From Smithella sp. PtaU1.Bin162 (GTDB lineage Bacteria > Desulfobacterota > Syntrophia > Syntrophales > Smithellaceae), in the NCBI GenBank assembly GCA_002068015.1, contig MVRV01000082.1, positions 1 through 38,236 on the forward strand: a stretch of 38,236 bases of DNA. Reading direction: 5' to 3'. Positions 35,786 through 38,236 of the stretch are shown here, piece by piece. The notes beneath the pieces are model-generated. The model worked only from the letters and a program-made list of their open reading frames with translations, was not told the DNA's origin and did not search any database. How positions within the stretch are numbered: the first letter of the stretch is position 1; each line of letters starts with the position of its first letter. Position numbers and translations under genes: made by a program.

Positions 35786-36358
35786 TTATTTACAAAGCAT
35801 ATGATCCTGAATAACCGGATCGTTAATAATTTGCCATGTCATGGCATGTATGGAATATGCAACGGCATTAGGTAATTCAAAGGTGTTTTGCGTAATAACC
35901 AAAGGAATTGTAATATTCTTTTCGGGTATTCGCACATTTACATACAAAGTAGCACTACTACCAAAACCAGCATAACCATCAATTTTCTGTAATGATATTG
36001 CGATAATTTTTTTTGAGGTTTGATCTTGAGTAAGCCTACATTGCCTAACTGCATCTTTTAGATATTCGGTTAGTTGTGCCGCTATTTCACTAGTATTTAC
36101 ATGCCACCCCGGATGGACTTTACCGGGAGCTAAAACAATATTTTCATTGGTTTTGTTTTCGTTTATTATATTAATCTGTGTGTTTGTGCAATTAGTTAAT
36201 GATTTTAAATTTGGCGGATTCGTGTTGAATGATGAGCGCAGTGTTGCCGGTTGAAGCACTTTATCAATATCAGGTTTGATATTAACTGTTTGTGGATTTG
36301 TGCATCCAAAGAAAATAAATATAAAAAATAATAGAAAACAGTTAATTGTTGTCATCAT
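35786..36358 (-). CDS. putative lipoprotein, unknown family
   Basis: 190-aa exported protein I do not recognise. A hydrophobic signal (FLLFFIFIFFGC) ends in a lipobox-like FFGC at residues about 16-19. The mature part begins with a Thr/Asn-rich linker, then a segment HPGWHVNTSEIAAQLTEYLK that matches in layout the HPGYLHSENIVFSKMVNDYIK of its neighbour, so the two are distantly related. It resembles small outer-membrane lipoproteins of the YajG kind only loosely. Codons are A+T-rich. It is second of two genes in a unit closed by the terminator at 35735-35762. Confidence 0.7.
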   Translation of the reverse strand: MMTTINCFLLFFIFIFFGCTNPQTVNIKPDIDKVLQPATLRSSFNTNPPNLKSLTNCTNTQINIINENKTNENIVLAPGKVHPGWHVNTSEIAAQLTEYLKDAVRQCRLTQDQTSKKIIAISLQKIDGYAGFGSSATLYVNVRIPEKNITIPLVITQNTFELPNAVAYSIHAMTWQIINDPVIQDHMLCK

Positions 36359-36375
36359 TCGCCCCCTTGGATTAA

Positions 36376-37011
36376 TTACAGTGAATCTATAAACTGATTT
36401 AATAAGATTATTGCTTTATTATTTGCGCTATTTATGGCCGAAGCAATTTTATATTCCTGGCTCTCATAGCCTTGATGAACATAACTTGTTCTCGTACCGG
36501 TTCCATATCCCTGAATATGGGAATCATCGGCGGAAATAGGAAATGTTTTCTTATATATTTTCCCATCTTTCAATATCTCTGTTTTTATCTCAATGTGAGC
36601 CGTAATAATTGTGGTTACTTCACCGCCACCAAGAACAGCTAAAGTCATATATCCGCCTGAATGTGGATACGTAAACTCAAGCCAAAAATCAGAAAGATTG
36701 ATTTTAATTTTATCCGGGGCTTTTGAGTCTATATCTGAAAATTTCATCTTTATATAATCATTAACCATTTTGCTAAACACTATATTTTCCGAATGTAAAT
36801 AACCGGGATGGCCGGTCATTGGTTTTTTCTCTTTGTCATATGGTGTTATACTGCCATCAATAACAGCGGAAGAATATTCAAAAGCCACTGGTAAGACAGT
36901 CTGTTTTATAAAAAGTATAATATTTTCAGAAACTTGGGATTTAATTGGAATAGCTTTTTGAACACAACCGACTATTGATAAGGCGATAAATACAATAAAT
37001 ATTTTTCCCAT
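36376..37011 (-). CDS. putative lipoprotein, paralogue of the next gene
   Basis: 211-aa exported protein. The signal IFIVFIALSIVGC ends in a canonical lipobox (SIVGC, Cys at residue 16). Residues about 65-90 carry HPGYLHSENIVFSKMVNDYIK, the block shared with the downstream gene. A beta-rich central part and an alternating Gly/Tyr segment (HIQGYGTGTRTSYVHQGYE) follow. No family recognised; an envelope role is likely from the signal alone. Seventeen bp separate it from the related gene, so both are probably one unit. Confidence 0.7.
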   Translation of the reverse strand: MGKIFIVFIALSIVGCVQKAIPIKSQVSENIILFIKQTVLPVAFEYSSAVIDGSITPYDKEKKPMTGHPGYLHSENIVFSKMVNDYIKMKFSDIDSKAPDKIKINLSDFWLEFTYPHSGGYMTLAVLGGGEVTTIITAHIEIKTEILKDGKIYKKTFPISADDSHIQGYGTGTRTSYVHQGYESQEYKIASAINSANNKAIILLNQFIDSL

Positions 37012-37195
37012 TCCAAATCCCCCTTTATTTGAAATTTATTTTATCATTGAATATCAATATTTTAGAACATATATTTAAATTAATCCTGCTATGTCAAGGT
37101 AATATTGACAGCAAATATCTTTTTCATTTTGGTTTCAATCTTTATAATATTCTAAAATTCTTTATCCCTCGTCTTAATTTGTCGGTCGTTAACGC

Positions 37196-37214
37196 AAAAA
37201 TAACCGGCCGGTTA
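37196..37214 (-). terminator. palindromic terminator of small-protein operon
   Basis: Perfect 14-bp palindrome TAACCGGCCGGTTA (37201-37214), followed on the reverse strand by TTTTTG. It lies 48 bp past the stop of the gene at 37262. Confidence 0.6.
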
Positions 37215-37261
37215 ATTGCCAAATCGCTGTCAAGATTCCGGGTGCACCGGCCTCTTTGCTT

Positions 37262-37468
37262 TTATGCCGTTGTTAAAATATCAACTTTTTCTTTGATCTC
37301 TTTCATTCTGTCTTGCGCGTCCATAATTACGGGAAGAACTTTATCTTCTACTGGGTGTTCTGATGCAATAGCGCAAAAAAGCAATTCGAGTACACCTTCA
37401 ACATGGTTAATATTGTCACTAAGCTTCTGAGAATCATCCAAAGAAAGTTTTTCTGTGTTCCTGCTCAT
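37262..37468 (-). CDS. small helical protein C of three-gene operon
   Basis: 68-aa protein. The front half LSLDDSQKLSDNINHVEG closely matches protein B (LSLDDQDKLTKDLDFVAG), continuing with a Leu-rich helix in both; the back half is an acidic/basic helix (MDAQDRMKEIKEKVDIL). Its ATG overlaps the stop of protein B by four bases. No known family recognised; no signal or membrane segment. Confidence 0.7.
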   Translation of the reverse strand: MSRNTEKLSLDDSQKLSDNINHVEGVLELLFCAIASEHPVEDKVLPVIMDAQDRMKEIKEKVDILTTA

Positions 37469-37719
37469 GCCTCCACCTCCGCTTTATTTACTAATGTATT
37501 ATTGATCAATTCTCGGGCTTCACCTAACTTTTCCCCGGCCTGAAATACGACATTTGATATAAAAGTTTTGTCCATAGATTGAGCTTCACCTGAAGACAGG
37601 CCGATATTCAGCAGATCAAGAATTCCAGCCACAAAATCCAAATCCTTAGTTAATTTGTCTTGATCATCTAAAGAGAGTAGTTCTTCTTTTTTAATTTCGT
37701 CTGAAGCATTTTTTTTCAT
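37465..37719 (-). CDS. small helical protein B of three-gene operon
   Basis: 84-aa protein, paralogue of protein C by the shared LSLDD..KL......V.G.L.LL pattern. After a Gly/Ser turn it has a second helix (ISNVVFQAGEKLGEARELINN). Its start overlaps the stop of protein A by four bases, and its stop overlaps the start of C likewise, so all three are coupled. A ribosome site GAGGTGACAAT lies ahead. No family recognised. Confidence 0.72.
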   Translation of the reverse strand: MKKNASDEIKKEELLSLDDQDKLTKDLDFVAGILDLLNIGLSSGEAQSMDKTFISNVVFQAGEKLGEARELINNTLVNKAEVEA

Positions 37720-37973
37720 ATTGTCACCTCCTCTTTTAAATCATTGAGTAAATATATTGCATCTGACAACTTCGCATCAATCTGTCCGGAAAGTTCATTA
37801 AGAATGACGTGAACGCCCTCGGCAGCTTCTAGAGGTATAGTAACGTCATCTGAATCACCTGAAAATAATGCGTCAACAGCATGGATTTTAAAACTTAGGC
37901 GCATGGTATCATTTAAAATATCCGATAGTTTCTGAAATTTCTCACTGGTTTCTTTGTATATCTCGTTTTTCAT
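37716..37973 (-). CDS. small helical protein A of three-gene operon
   Basis: 85-aa acidic helical protein, first of three overlapping small genes. Two helical segments flank a Ser/Asp-rich turn (ALFSGDSDDVT), in the same layout as B and C but with weaker similarity. GGGGG lies just ahead of the ATG at 37973. The frame extends 38 codons further to 38087, but that part coincides with a strongly folding GC-rich leader, so the shorter form is chosen. No family recognised. Confidence 0.68.
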   Translation of the reverse strand: MKNEIYKETSEKFQKLSDILNDTMRLSFKIHAVDALFSGDSDDVTIPLEAAEGVHVILNELSGQIDAKLSDAIYLLNDLKEEVTI

Positions 37974-37989
37974 TTTTCCCCCTTTCAAA

Positions 37990-38097
37990 TAAAAAACGCC
38001 TGAAGTCCTCTCACCGGCATAGGGCCAGCCCGAAACGTCACCGATCCGGGAAACTTCAAGCGTATTTATTAAAAAGTTATTAGTCATTTTCCTATGC
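37990..38097 (-). ncRNA. candidate structured 5' leader
   Basis: On the reverse strand, ACGCUUGAAGU (38063-38053) pairs with ACUUCAGGCGU (38006-37996) as an 11-bp stem with one G-U, enclosing about 46 nt and followed by U6. The enclosed part contains CCUAUGC (38023-38017), fully complementary to GCAUAGG (38097-38091) near the transcript 5' end. The GC-rich block stands out in A+T-rich surroundings. It matches no riboswitch class I can name. An upstream start at 38087 would instead translate through it. Confidence 0.45.
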
Positions 38098-38120
38098 TTT
38101 AAGATTGAGTATTAAAACGT

Positions 38121-38155
38121 GATATACAGTTATCGTTATATCTTTCTTTTGTCAA
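38121..38155 (-). promoter_or_regulatory. promoter and operator-like dyad of small-protein operon
   Basis: Reverse strand: TTGACA (38155-38150), 17-bp spacer, TAACTG (38132-38127). The dyad GATATA (38121-38126) N10 TATATC (38137-38142) overlaps the -10 region and spacer, as a repressor operator would. The implied leader is about 145 nt. Confidence 0.5.
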
Positions 38156-38201
38156 TATAATATTTCATTGCGTTTTTAGCCGAGCTGTTATAAAAAAAAA
38201 C

Positions 38202-38236
38202 ATGCCACGAAAAAACCTTTCAACAAGAATCGAAAA
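38202..38236 (+). CDS. possible start of a divergent gene (cut by window end)
   Basis: ATG at 38202 opens a frame (MPRKNLSTRIE) running off the window. No ribosome site is visible in the preceding A-run. Its divergence from the small-protein operon across an operator-like dyad would suit a regulator, but the 11 visible residues allow no assignment. Confidence 0.25.
   Translation, partial: MPRKNLSTRIE

Noticed and set aside
37029-37430. 133-aa forward frame
   Set aside because: It runs antisense to the small-protein operon and its terminator, with no ribosome site.
37990-38063. Hammerhead or HDV-like ribozyme in the leader region
   Set aside because: Short words such as CGAAAC and CCGGCAU are present, but the CUGAUGA core and the P1 pairing needed are not.
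37974-38087. 38-codon extension of small protein A
   Set aside because: It coincides with the folded leader, and a better ribosome site precedes 37973; kept as an alternative.
1-38236. CRISPR arrays, IS transposases, rRNA genes
   Set aside because: No regularly spaced repeats, transposase frames or rRNA sequence were recognised.

Overview
This window looks like a chromosome segment of an anaerobic deltaproteobacterium (Desulfobacterota), probably close to the Syntrophales. That is inference from gene content and order. The clues are a long operon running from yceD/rpmF through fab genes, glyA, nrdR and rib genes to nusB; thiolases paired with a DUF35 zinc-ribbon protein; a methylmalonyl-CoA epimerase-like protein; an AtoE short-chain fatty acid carrier; a sigma-54 activator; and a tungsten/molybdenum enzyme of the acetylene hydratase/DMSO reductase type. 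Most of the window has moderate G+C. The last 2.6 kb are clearly A+T-rich.

Layout. (1) 1-5.8 kb: a membrane acyltransferase, an AhpD-like protein, a reverse-strand TPM/nucleotidyltransferase/LemA cluster, and a B12-binding radical SAM protein. (2) 5.8-20 kb: a region of short-chain acyl-CoA and fatty acid metabolism. It holds a VOC epimerase, a second AhpD-like protein, an SCP2-type thiolase, a divergent PAS-sigma54 activator with a cluster of TGCATTNNTGCA sites in its leader, a serine hydrolase, a thiolase-DUF35 pair, a BrkB-type membrane protein fused to a cyclic-nucleotide-binding domain, an orphan oligopeptide-type binding lipoprotein, and AtoE. (3) 20.4-31.1 kb: one hypothetical gene, then a 14-gene reverse-strand run: yceD-rpmF-fabD-acpP-fabF-glyA-dCMP deaminase-nrdR-ribE-ribBA-ribH-nusB-M17N-like-DUF2889. 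The usual plsX, fabH, fabG and ribD are missing from their expected slots. A MITE-like repeat lies between ribBA and ribE, and a relic of its terminus sits where ribD is expected. (4) 31.3-35.6 kb: gltX on a strong sigma-70 promoter, tRNA-Gln(CTG), a reverse-strand molybdopterin enzyme, a second identical tRNA-Gln with a duplicated upstream segment, and tRNA-Glu(CTC). (5) 35.6 kb to the end: an A+T-rich accessory segment behind tRNA-Glu. It encodes two related lipoproteins and an overlapping operon of three small proteins, preceded by a GC-rich, strongly folding leader and an operator-like dyad. A possible divergent gene is cut by the window end.

How the parts may work together (inference): AtoE would import short-chain fatty acids. 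The thiolases, DUF35 protein and epimerase-like enzyme would process their CoA esters. The PAS-sigma54 regulator may control its own gene and perhaps atoE, since both leaders carry TGCA-N4-TGCA. The long reverse operon is housekeeping (lipid, one-carbon, riboflavin, nucleotide). The least explained pieces are the terminal small-protein operon with its leader RNA and the molybdopterin enzyme that lacks a cluster cysteine.
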